A stretch of DNA of 58,545 bases, taken from Catenaria anguillulae PL171. Lineage: Eukaryota; Blastocladiomycota; Blastocladiomycetes; Blastocladiales; Catenariaceae. Each line of letters starts with the position of its first letter. Within the stretch, counting starts at the first letter, position 1. The position numbers and the translations under genes were made by a program. The notes under the pieces were generated by a model. It was not told the origin of the DNA, made no database searches, and saw only the letters and a program-made list of their open reading frames with translations. The stretch is from positions 1-58,545 of the forward strand of contig MCFL01000152.1 in assembly GCA_002102555.1 (NCBI GenBank). The letters run 5' to 3'. Below, piece by piece: positions 13,465 through 21,969 of the stretch.

Positions 13465-13666
13465 GCGTTGCTTTTGTTCTTGACGTAATCGTATTGAGTT
13501 TTGCTTTCCTTTGTCAACTTCTGATGTCTTAAGACTCTTCATGTTTCATTCACCCATCTATCTGACCATAGCCTTCTGATCCGATGTTGTTTCACTTATC
13601 AATCGGGACATCCGGGTCATTAAGAGAAGTTGAAGCATCGATCGCTCGCACGCCTCTGGGCGTGTC

Positions 13667-13868
13667 CCAGTGTCCCCTCGTCACTTTGCCTCACGCAAAG
13701 CCGGGATACAGTGTCCTATCATTGGCAGACAAGATGAATCATACTGTAGTTTTGTCGAAAAGGGCAAGTCTGTCTGGAGGGAAAAGGTGTCCGGGTCAGC
13801 TCATTTGTTATTGCACACGGGTACAAGTAATAAAGGTTTATGTGGTTGGGGCGAAGAGATGGTGACCC
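13667..13868 (+). repeat. Dispersed repeat, copy A
   Basis: About 200 bases from 'CTTTGCCTCACGCAAAGCC' through 'GTGTCCGGGTCAG' to 'TTGGGGCGAAGAGATGGTG'. It matches the reverse complement of 15490-15700 over nearly its whole length at roughly 85% by eye, and its second half matches 14520-14602. It has a short internal palindrome (TTTGCCTCACGCAAA). Confidence 0.8.
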
Positions 13869-14504
13869 CGCCCGTACCAGTCGCAAAACGAATTGAGCTC
13901 AAGTTGATTAAGGATGTCGACTTAGAAGAATCTAGGAAGAGGGACAAGTACAAACGGAGTCAGCCCATCGATCTCAATCAATCCAAGCACTCAGTCAAGC
14001 ATGTGCATGTGTGTTGGCCACCCCGGTGTCGCGGCACCGGTGCATGGGAGTCAACTCGCGGAATGCGTCCACTCGTTGAGCTGAAAAGCTCCAACGATCG
14101 CGACTCGAACGAAAGGACGAACGAGCGTTGAGAATGGCAACAGCACCACACGGGCTAAACCAACCGCCTGGGAGATTGCCAAAGTCTTGGTCGAGTGGGC
14201 CGACTCGCTTGACTTGATGCCACTCATCATTAGGGAATGACGAGTGTGTAGGGGCAATCAAGTCCCGGGAATTGCCCCACCCTCCCTGTTACAGCCGCGC
14301 ACGGCAGACCTTGGCAAAGGCGGATGTACGCGCAGCCAGCACGTTCCTTGACGGAACGCACAACCACGGACGGTCCACCCCAAGCGGCCGGGTCGAGACA
14401 AGAAGAAAAAAGGACGAGGGTGACCCGTACCAGGGATGGGAAGAAGCTGTGCGGACGACGGCGACGATGACGAGAGCACGTGCGAGGAGGTTGATGTGCG
14501 TTCG

Positions 14505-14770
14505 ATCTGGAGGGGAAAAAAAGTGTCCGGGTCAGCCCATCTGCTATGCACACGGTTACAAGTAATGTAGGTTTATGTGGTTGGGGCGAAGCAATGGTGA
14601 CCCGCGCTTTGCGATGAACAATGATGGATGGCGTGAGTGTGTGGGTGTTGATGTGTGAACTGAGTGAGGGGATGGACGGCGGGGAACGGGCGCTTATTTG
14701 TAGCTTTTTCCACACTTGACCGAGACAGATAGAGGGAGAGAAGGTGGAGGGGGTCGCTGGTCCATGTCAA
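14505..14770 (+). repeat. Dispersed repeat, copy B
   Basis: Begins near 'ATCTGGAGGGGAAAAA', shares 'GTGTCCGGGTCAGC' and 'TTGGGGCGAAGCAATGGTG' with copies A and C, then continues with a GATGGCGTGAGTGTG segment that it shares with copy C but not A. Copies B and C therefore face each other as an inverted pair around about 650 bases (14,770-15,405). Confidence 0.75.
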
Positions 14771-14949
14771 CTTGTTGTGTGAAAAGATGTGACAGCGTCG
14801 TGGGAACGCACTGTAGCGAAATCAAAGGTTGGGAGGCAAACGAAAAAGGCCGGCGAGCATGCCTTGGACAAGCAAAAGCGCTGCGGGGATCATGGCAGGG
14901 ACTGGGTCAGTTGTCGTCGTGATGGGGTTTTGGTCAGCGATAGGACAAG

Positions 14950-15054
14950 CTCGACGGGGTTTCGACTTTGCTCGGCGGGGTTACGACTTCGCTCGACGGG
15001 GTTACGATTTTTCTCGACGGGGTTACGATTTTTCTCGACGGGGTTTGATTTTCT
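14950..15054 (+). repeat. 21-bp tandem repeat, five units
   Basis: Five head-to-tail units starting at 14950, 14971, 14992, 15013 and 15034, consensus CTCGACGGGGTTACGATTTTT; the third and fourth are identical. The period is a multiple of three so every frame stays open across it, but there is no surrounding gene. It lies inside the loop of the inverted repeat pair B/C. Confidence 0.9.
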
Positions 15055-15404
15055 GGCCGTTATCGTGATTCACGGGGGTCAGTCTTCATTGCTTTCTTCT
15101 TGCGGTTGTGCAAAGGCTAGTCCAATCGGCGTGCCAAAGCAAAACGACGCGCACTTTTGCGCGAACAGTGCCGACGCGTCGCCTTCAAAGCAGAGGAAAA
15201 ACAACAATTACATTTATGCACAGTCCTTCCGAAACCCTGTGCCGACCTTTTTTCTTGCTGAACCAATTATATCGCCTCCGGGATTTCGCTCACTTGCTGC
15301 TTCAACGCCGTCCGGCGTTTGCTGTCAATCCCCGTTTGGCACGAGTGTTCGGTGATCACCTCAAGTGCAACATCCATGTTGCGTTCCCGTCACTTTCACA
15401 CTTG

Positions 15405-15700
15405 TTGACGACGCCCCCTCTCCCTCTTCCTATCTCTGTGGTGGAAAAGAGAGGACACTTCACACATCAACGCACTCACGCCATCCCTCATTGTCCATCG
15501 CAAGGCACGGGTCACCATTGCTTCGCCCCAACCTCATAAACCTACATTACTTGTAACTGTGTGCAATACCAAAGGGGCTGACCCGGACACTTTTTCCCTC
15601 CAGACAGGCTTTTCCTTTTCGACTCAACTACAGTATGATTCAACTTGGCTGCCAATGATGGGGCACTGTATCTCGGCTTTGCGTGAGGCACAGTGGCGAG
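15405..15700 (-). repeat. Dispersed repeat, copy C (inverted, longest)
   Basis: On the minus strand this reads from 'CTGTGCCTCACGCAAAGCC' through 'GTGTCCGGGTCAGC' and 'GGGGCGAAGCAATGGTG' to 'GATGGCGTGAGTGCG'. It contains both the part found in copy A and the part found in copy B, so it is nearest to a full-length unit. Confidence 0.8.
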
Positions 15701-15988
15701 CGAGCAGGCCCAGAGGCACAGCATTAAACTGTGAATGATCATGTTGTATTGGAGCAAACAGACATGACAACAGAAAGCGTTGAGGTTACAGGCAAATCGG
15801 CAGCCGAGCGACTCCTGAACCGAGGCAGACTGCTTGAGTTGAGAGGCACTGGAATGAAGAGACTGGATGTTGGCAAGAGCTTGACCGAATATCACGATGG
15901 TGCTTGGCAGAAACTTTCAGAGAGAATGCATGTTTTGTGTCGTGACGGAATCACCCACCGAAAGCTTGCCATGCAAACCTGGTCCGGC

Positions 15989-17234
15989 TCACACACGGCG
16001 GCACGATTCCTTGATGCTCAACACCTTGTCGCCACCCGGCGGTGCAACCACCTCGAAATCCTCGGGCTTGATAGCGGCCAACGACCTTGGCCCAAACCCA
16101 ACATCCGCATACTTGACCTTGCCATATTTGTCGCTCGCCGCCGTCAATGCAATCTTTCCTCCATCCGCTAAAATCATGCCATACTCTTGCAACGCCCTGG
16201 CCACGACCCTGGCCGCCTCATTGGGCAACTTGCGCATATCAAACGACTTTTTGAGCCTCAACCTCGACCCATACGGAATGGCGTCGCTGGGACCCTTGGT
16301 CGCCTTTGTGCCGTGTGTTGCCGGGCGCACGTACACGCCGCGGCGCATGGTCTTGTTGGGCAAAATGAAGCGAATGGCGTGATCGATTTTGCCTGCGCGC
16401 AGTTCGTCGGCAGTGAAGAGCATGGCGGCCAGCGGAAAACCACCTGCGTCGGCCGAGGTGCATCCAAGCCCGCGCAGTTCGCTCGGGTAGGTCTTTTGCG
16501 TGTCCCAGACAGCAAGGCACCCGCCAGATAACAGGTTGCCGCGCAGGTTGGCGCGCCACATTTCGTACAGCTGTGATTGGACATGAAGTCAGTTTGTTTT
16601 TTTTGACTGGACTTGGACACGACGGCAGAGAAACGTCACAAACAGACCTTGTTGCTCTTGACATTATGGACAATCAAGTGGCAGTCGCCGTCGTCAACGC
16701 ACTGGTAGTTGTTTGAGTTTTCAATTGACCCGCCAGCGGGCATGGGGACGGGCACAAAGTCGCAGTCGGGCTCATAAAACTCGTCTGAGACACGATTGAT
16801 CACAACGTGGTGTGAGACACGCATTTCAATAAATCTGCAAAAGGTACGCAAGACAACGCACCCGTCTTCTTGAAAGTCCTGAAATGCCCCGTTCCCTTTG
16901 CTTCATCGCGCAACACGGAAATCCCGAAATCCGTCCGCATGGACCCCGTCCCAAATCCGACGCGCTGCAAGTTGGCAATGATGGCCTTGGAATCCTTTGC
17001 CAGCGGCGCATCCGTCACCTTCTTGTTCCACGGCAAGTTGCGGTCGGCAAACAGGCGCAAATTGGGCTCGTGCAACGGACCGCCCCGAGGCATGGTCGGG
17101 TTCGGAGTTGTCGCGGGTGGACGCTTGGCGTACACGGCCGGTTGGTCTTGGTCGTTGCCTCTGGCGTTGGCGAGGGATGGAGACGTAGTGGTGGCCAGCA
17201 CGGCAAGGGTGGCGAGAAGACTGGTGAGTTTCAT
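15989..17234 (-). CDS. Secreted protein of a bacteria-shared family
   Basis: Starts MKLTSLLATLAVLATTTSPS, a signal peptide cleaved about residue 22, so it is secreted or surface bound. Blocks: 'NLPWNKKVTDAPL', 'DFGISVL', 'FVPVPMPAGGSIEN', 'DGDCHLIVHN', 'GCTSADAGGFPLAAMLF', 'DHAIRFILPN', 'YVRPATH' and 'ALQEYGMILADGG', in that order. From memory, the same order (PWN, TSADAAGLP, PATH, TYGMILADNG) marks secreted proteins common in bacteria; the function is not known to me. Exons: 17234 to about 16862, about 16834-16640, and 16571 or so to 15989. The intron near 16,580-16,645 (ends TCACAG) is clear. The first junction is not: the nearest GT..AG pair (16861-16835) is only 27 bases and does not give the frame needed, so the true splice site or a small indel is unresolved. 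Two Cys-containing segments may form disulphides. Confidence 0.65.
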
Positions 17235-18585
17235 CTTGAAAGATCTATTGGGGGGATTCTCAGGGGGTCTATGGACGAGTGGGAACTGGAGAGGCGTTGG
17301 GCGATGGAGACGGGATGCGTGACGCTGGTTGAAATGGCAATCGTGACAGAGATGACGGGGGGAAGACCACCGGTATTTGTACCTGCGAGCTCGGCCTTTA
17401 GTAGGTCCAGTACCAGCCGTTTGGGGAAGTGGAGACTAGCTGAGGGAATAACGCTCGACGGCACCATGGCATTGCCATCAACCCAAACACTCACTCTCGA
17501 ATGATGGGAATGCCTACCATCTCACACGCACTGAGCGGTCCAGTCAACTTTGCTGCTTCAAGTGGAACCAACGTGTCTCATACCTGTTAACCTGGCCAAG
17601 CACTGATGCTGACACATTCATCAGTTGCGACCAACCGAAGAGAATATCACAAGACATTCACAATTTATCCAACAAACGTTCGATTCAAGTAATTCGTATT
17701 GCTACCAGGCATGACCTCGGCGGGTTTCGATGAAGGAGGAGGAATTGACTTGGACATGGGTTTTTGTCCGCGACATCTTGCAATTTCCCTCTCCAGGTGC
17801 ACATTGCGCCGCAGGTTGTCGAGCGGTGCGGCCGAGTCATAAATCGGCAGGACATGCAAACTCAAGAGAAATCAATTTTGGGGCCAAGGCTCACTTCTCC
17901 GGACCCAGCGGTGTCTCAGCGAGTATCAAGCCGCGTTACCTGATCCACATTCAATCGTTTCCGAGTCGACACAAGCTGAGAATGGAGAAACATTGCAGAC
18001 AGGTCAACTTTGCTTGACACACGCCGCACGAATCTTTTTGACTTTCCCCACAGTAATGGCACCTGACAAGGTCCATCACGCACGTAGGTAAGATGAATGA
18101 ATGCTCTGGGCTGCGATACCCTTAACGGCCCAGCTCGCCTGCCGACTATGGTCCAGTCGGACAGCTGCAAAGGTTCTCGAGGTCGGCAAACTCATGGTCG
18201 AGGGAGAAAAAAATGAAGAGCTAGATGAGAATATGTATAGGGGTGTGATATGTATGTACACTGAAACGGAAAAACAGGGAATCGCGACGCGGGCCTGTCG
18301 AAAAGATAGGAGAGGAAGAGGGAGGGTGGGATGGCACAAAAATGGTTGTCAATTATGAGAAAAGGAGGAGAGAAAGTATGTGCGCGTGAAGAAAGCCAGA
18401 GATGTGCAAAATAAGGAGAGATGAGAAGGACGAATGAAGCGGGGAGGGGGGAGTAAGTACATACACAATGCAAGAGAGGAGAATGACGAAATGAAAAGAA
18501 AGATAAGAAATGTGAGGAGAATCAAAACGCGGAGCAAATCCGGCCAACCAACCAACCAACGCAAAAATGTGCAACGAAAACTCAA
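17235..18585. other. Intergenic, with a possible small minus-strand gene
   Basis: About 1.35 kb. Minus strand: an ATG in good context at 18195 gives 'MSLPTSRTFAAVRLDHSRQ', an Arg-rich, acid-poor start like a mitochondrial presequence, followed by a GTATCG..GTCAG intron candidate, and a later frame ending at 17665 holds 'LPIYDSAAPLDNLRRN'. I could not join these without a stop, so no CDS is called. 18330-18540 is strongly purine-rich on the plus strand (pyrimidine-rich promoter-like on the minus strand) with a short (CCAA)n run near 18543-18560. Confidence 0.3.
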
Positions 18586-21453
18586 TCACTCTGCCTGCGC
18601 CGCCATCAAACTTGGCGTCCTGTCAACCCCACCCTCATCCGCCTCGGCCGCCGCCGACGCGGGCGTGCTCGCGCCGCTTGCACTGCCCCTCCGCGCCGCC
18701 CACCGCCCGCCCAACCGACTCACCCTGGCGACCCATCCGCCCAACCTGGACGACCGATTCGACGCGTTTGACTTGAAGGACGCGTCCGTTTCGGGCCCCT
18801 CGTGCTCCTCCTCCTCGTTGCCAACAACCCCGACTTCACTGCCGTACACGGACGCGGGCGGCGTGACCGAAGCGCGCGCAGCCAAGTCGGGAAACGCCGC
18901 GGCGCCGGATGCATGCTGGACAAGGTCGGGCGCTGGCGCGATTTCAATCTCGTCATCTAGGTCGCGCCAACCGGCCCCGCTGGGCACGCGCGGCGGCACA
19001 AGGAGTGGCGCTTCTTGTGCAAATGCGGCCTCGTCAACCATGGGCAACGCGGGCGCAGGTGCAGGCGTGGGCGTGCGCGACCGCGAAATGAACCCGAGCG
19101 CCGAGCTTGTGACTGCCCTGGGGAGTTGCGGCACAGACATGGACCGTTTGTTGAGCCTGGGCGATGACGGCAGCGACAGGGACGAGCGCATGGTTGGGGT
19201 GTTGGCGGCCGCAGCAGCGGGCGGAGGCGGAGGAGGAGGCGGCGGGTGGCGCGCGGGCATGGGTGGAAGCAACGGCATGCGTCGAATCGCGGCAAGTGCC
19301 GTGATGGGTCCAACCATGGGCAGCCGAGTGCCCAAGGCCGTGGTCGACACCAGGTCAAACACGTCGGCCATGTTTGCTTGCACGTCGGCTGCGGGCGGGC
19401 CCGGAGTGTAGAATTCGGCGGCTGCAAAGTAGCCTGCCACGAGCGTGGGCGTTGAAGGTGCAAGTGTGGGTGAGGACGCATGGGCAAATTCGGGGCTGAG
19501 CAGTGACCCGAGCGAGGGTGACGTGGGCATGTCTGAATGCGTGTTGCTGGCCGTGTGCTTGCGCGACCTGGACAGCGAGATCCAAGGGAGCGAAGGGGTG
19601 CGGGATCTGGGAGTCGGTGGGACAAGTGCTGGCCCGGCCACGGGGGATAGGACGGGCGAAGATGACGCAAACCCGAAAAGTGACGGCGGTTTTGGTGAGC
19701 CTGTGCGCGCAGGCTGCATGCCAGGTGACGCTGCCGCCGCCGATGCGGGTCCGGCATGTGCCTGTTGAGCAGTGGGTTTGGCGGCAAATGTCCGATTTGC
19801 CAGCTTCCACGCCACCTCCTCTGCGTCCCTGGTCGTGCTGGATGTGGGCGTGCTAAATAGCGCCTTGACACGTTCGCGCTCCGTGCTCCAATGGCTCGAG
19901 CAAAGCTCAAACTCGAGCGGGAGCACATGGTCATTCTTCACAAACTTGCGGCTGCGAATGACGCGATGGTCAAACATGGGCCCCGAACAAAACGCACAAT
20001 TGTCGTACGAACACAAGTACGCGGCCAAGTCGCGCGGCAAGTGCGCCAGGTCAAGCGTCGCATTCGTGGCGACGAGTTTGCGCGCAGCAAGCTCGCGGAG
20101 CGAGGGCACACGCGAGGGAGGATCGGGTGTACCCAGGGCCATGGGCGAATGCGATGTGAGCTGGGTCAAGGGACAGTTGCGCGTGCGAAGCTTGCGGAGA
20201 TGCTTGAGACGTGCGAGCTCGGCCGGTAGGGTGGTGAGCGGGTTGTCGGACACGTCTAGCGAGACGAGGTTGGACAGGCGGCCCAGTGCGCGAGGCAGTT
20301 TGGCAATGCGGTTGTGGTCGACACGCAAGATGTGCAACTTGCGTAAATGACCCAGCGAGTCGGGCAAATCAGTGAGCCGGTTGTGCGACACGTCCAGCTC
20401 GACGAGCTGGGTCAAATGGCCAAGCTCGAGCGGGAGCGACGTGAGGAGGTTTTTGGCCACTGAAAGCACCGTGAGATGTTGCAAGTGGGCAATGTGCGGC
20501 GGGAGCGTGGCGAGCGAGTTGCAGCACAGTTGCAAGACGGTGGCATTCTTGATGTGTGCGATCCAAGGGGTCAGTTGGACGAGCCCCTTTGAGCACAGGC
20601 CCACATTGACTTGCGAGTCAAGGTCCGACATGCGCAGCGGGAGCACGTCGGGCAGAGTGAGGGAGAAGAGCGAGGCAGCAGCCAAAGAAGACATGGAGTC
20701 GTCCCCGGCGCCAATGCCAAGCGAGAGTTTGCTGGCCAGGTGCGGCGAAGAGTGCCCGCGAGTAAGGGTTGGGTGTGGAAGAGGGGAAACGGCGGCGCGG
20801 CCAGATGAGCCCCGTGAGGAACGTTGTTGTTGTTGTTGTTGCTGCTGCTGCTGGATGCGCAGTTGCTGCTGAGGGTTGTTGCTTGCGAGCGAAGCGTCAG
20901 ACATGGAAGATGACAGGGCGGAACTCAGGTCGTCGTCCGTCGCCGAGGTGCCCATCATGAATGCATCGTCGGTTGCCGAGACGTGGTGGATGGAGGCCGT
21001 GGTGGCGAGGGGCGTGTCGCGGTGCCGCAAGGTGGCGGGGGACGGCGGCAGAGACGGGATGGCGACAAGGTACTGGCGCAAGATGGCGACGACGGTATCG
21101 ATGGGCACCAAGTCGTTTGCGGCAAACGAGTGGTGGAGCAGCAGCGTGGACAGTGGAGCGGGCAAATCCTTTGGCGAGAGGGCATCAATGACGGGCGAAG
21201 CGGCCGCGGACGAGGACGACGAGGGCAGAGGCGGAGGCGGAGACGGGTCATTGGCCTGTTCGAGGGTGTGGGCCGAGTCGAGGGGCAGCAGGGGCGGGTC
21301 TGGGGTGCCGGCGGCCCTGGCACGGAGCAGGCGGAGTAGATGGCGCTCGTGGTCCGAGTAGTCGCGGAAGCCAATGACGGGGGACGATGGGTCGAACCCG
21401 AGGCGTGCGCTGGGGGACGACGACAAGGACGACAGCGACAGCGACTGACCCAT
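18586..21453 (-). CDS. Leucine-rich repeat protein, likely N-myristoylated
   Basis: 955 residues, one exon. The only in-frame ATG gives MGQSLSLSS, a textbook N-myristoylation signal (Gly2, Ser6), so the protein probably sits on the cytoplasmic face of a membrane. Residues about 300-450 hold six typical LRRs of ~23 residues ('LVELDVSHNRLTDLPDSLG', 'LVSLDVSDNPLTTLPAELA'). After them lies a conserved Cys block, 'CSYDNCAFCSGPMFD' to 'VLPLEFELCSSHW', which resembles a C-terminal cap that I recall from other fungal LRR proteins. The rest is Ser/Ala/Pro-rich and probably disordered, with a (CAA/CAG) run of ten Gln at 20824-20853. LRR proteins of this sort are signalling scaffolds; partner unknown. 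It is divergent from the bHLH gene across a 516-base shared promoter. Confidence 0.85.
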   Translation of the reverse strand: MGQSLSLSSLSSSPSARLGFDPSSPVIGFRDYSDHERHLLRLLRARAAGTPDPPLLPLDSAHTLEQANDPSPPPPLPSSSSSAAASPVIDALSPKDLPAPLSTLLLHHSFAANDLVPIDTVVAILRQYLVAIPSLPPSPATLRHRDTPLATTASIHHVSATDDAFMMGTSATDDDLSSALSSSMSDASLASNNPQQQLRIQQQQQQQQQQRSSRGSSGRAAVSPLPHPTLTRGHSSPHLASKLSLGIGAGDDSMSSLAAASLFSLTLPDVLPLRMSDLDSQVNVGLCSKGLVQLTPWIAHIKNATVLQLCCNSLATLPPHIAHLQHLTVLSVAKNLLTSLPLELGHLTQLVELDVSHNRLTDLPDSLGHLRKLHILRVDHNRIAKLPRALGRLSNLVSLDVSDNPLTTLPAELARLKHLRKLRTRNCPLTQLTSHSPMALGTPDPPSRVPSLRELAARKLVATNATLDLAHLPRDLAAYLCSYDNCAFCSGPMFDHRVIRSRKFVKNDHVLPLEFELCSSHWSTERERVKALFSTPTSSTTRDAEEVAWKLANRTFAAKPTAQQAHAGPASAAAASPGMQPARTGSPKPPSLFGFASSSPVLSPVAGPALVPPTPRSRTPSLPWISLSRSRKHTASNTHSDMPTSPSLGSLLSPEFAHASSPTLAPSTPTLVAGYFAAAEFYTPGPPAADVQANMADVFDLVSTTALGTRLPMVGPITALAAIRRMPLLPPMPARHPPPPPPPPPAAAAANTPTMRSSLSLPSSPRLNKRSMSVPQLPRAVTSSALGFISRSRTPTPAPAPALPMVDEAAFAQEAPLLVPPRVPSGAGWRDLDDEIEIAPAPDLVQHASGAAAFPDLAARASVTPPASVYGSEVGVVGNEEEEHEGPETDASFKSNASNRSSRLGGWVARVSRLGGRWAARRGSASGASTPASAAAEADEGGVDRTPSLMAAQAE

Positions 21454-21556
21454 GGTGACGACGGACGACGGACGATGGACGACGGACGGAGCAGTGGGTT
21501 GGAACTTGAAGAATGAGGGAAGAAGCAATGAAGCACAAAGGTCAACTCAACTCAAT

Positions 21557-21591
21557 ACTGGACTGGACTGGACTGGACAGGACAGGACAGG
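21557..21591 (+). repeat. 5-bp microsatellite in divergent promoter
   Basis: Four ACTGG units followed by three ACAGG units, 35 bases, about 100 bases upstream of the LRR gene start. The change of unit half-way through is clean. Confidence 0.9.
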
Positions 21592-21969
21592 ATAAGGGTC
21601 AGAAGAGGTCAATGCATCCAATGCACCGAGTAGTACGAGTGCAAACTGGAAATTGAAAGGAGGCGGTCAAGTCAATAATATTCAAGCAAATTGGATTCGA
21701 TTGTTGGGAACGAGAAGCTGCGATCACTGATCGATATCCAACTTGTTTGGCGCTCCACTCCCGTTTAAATTTTCAGACGAAGATGATGTCAGCATCAATA
21801 TGAGTATGTCCACTTGAACTGTTTCCCGGTATGGCATGCCTGAATTTATATTGACGTGGAGGAAAAGAATGCCAAAGGATGCGGCTGCGCTCTGCTCTCC
21901 TCCACCTCCACCATGAAGTGTGAGTAACCAGTATCATCATCATACCATACCAATAAAAAGTGAAATGAA

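Larger units (their letters stand above)
13465..15988. other. Gene-free repeat island
   Basis: About 2.5 kb with no supportable gene. It holds three copies of one dispersed repeat (13667-13868, 14505-14770 and, inverted, 15405-15700) and a 21-bp tandem array (14950-15054), listed separately. The longer open frames here simply run through these repeats. The sequence between copies is otherwise unremarkable. Confidence 0.6.

Noticed and set aside
13584-14131. Two overlapping open frames in the repeat island
   Set aside because: They run through repeat copy A, and the same repeat in the other copies is not open in those frames, so they are not genes.
14789-15355. Repetitive open frames (RRGYDF and STGLRFF repeats)
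   Set aside because: Produced by the 21-bp array in two frames at once; no gene around it.
18434-19411. Long plus-strand open frame within the LRR gene
   Set aside because: It is antisense to the C-terminal Ala/Ser/Pro-rich part of the LRR protein and owes its openness to GC-rich codons. It has no motifs of its own.
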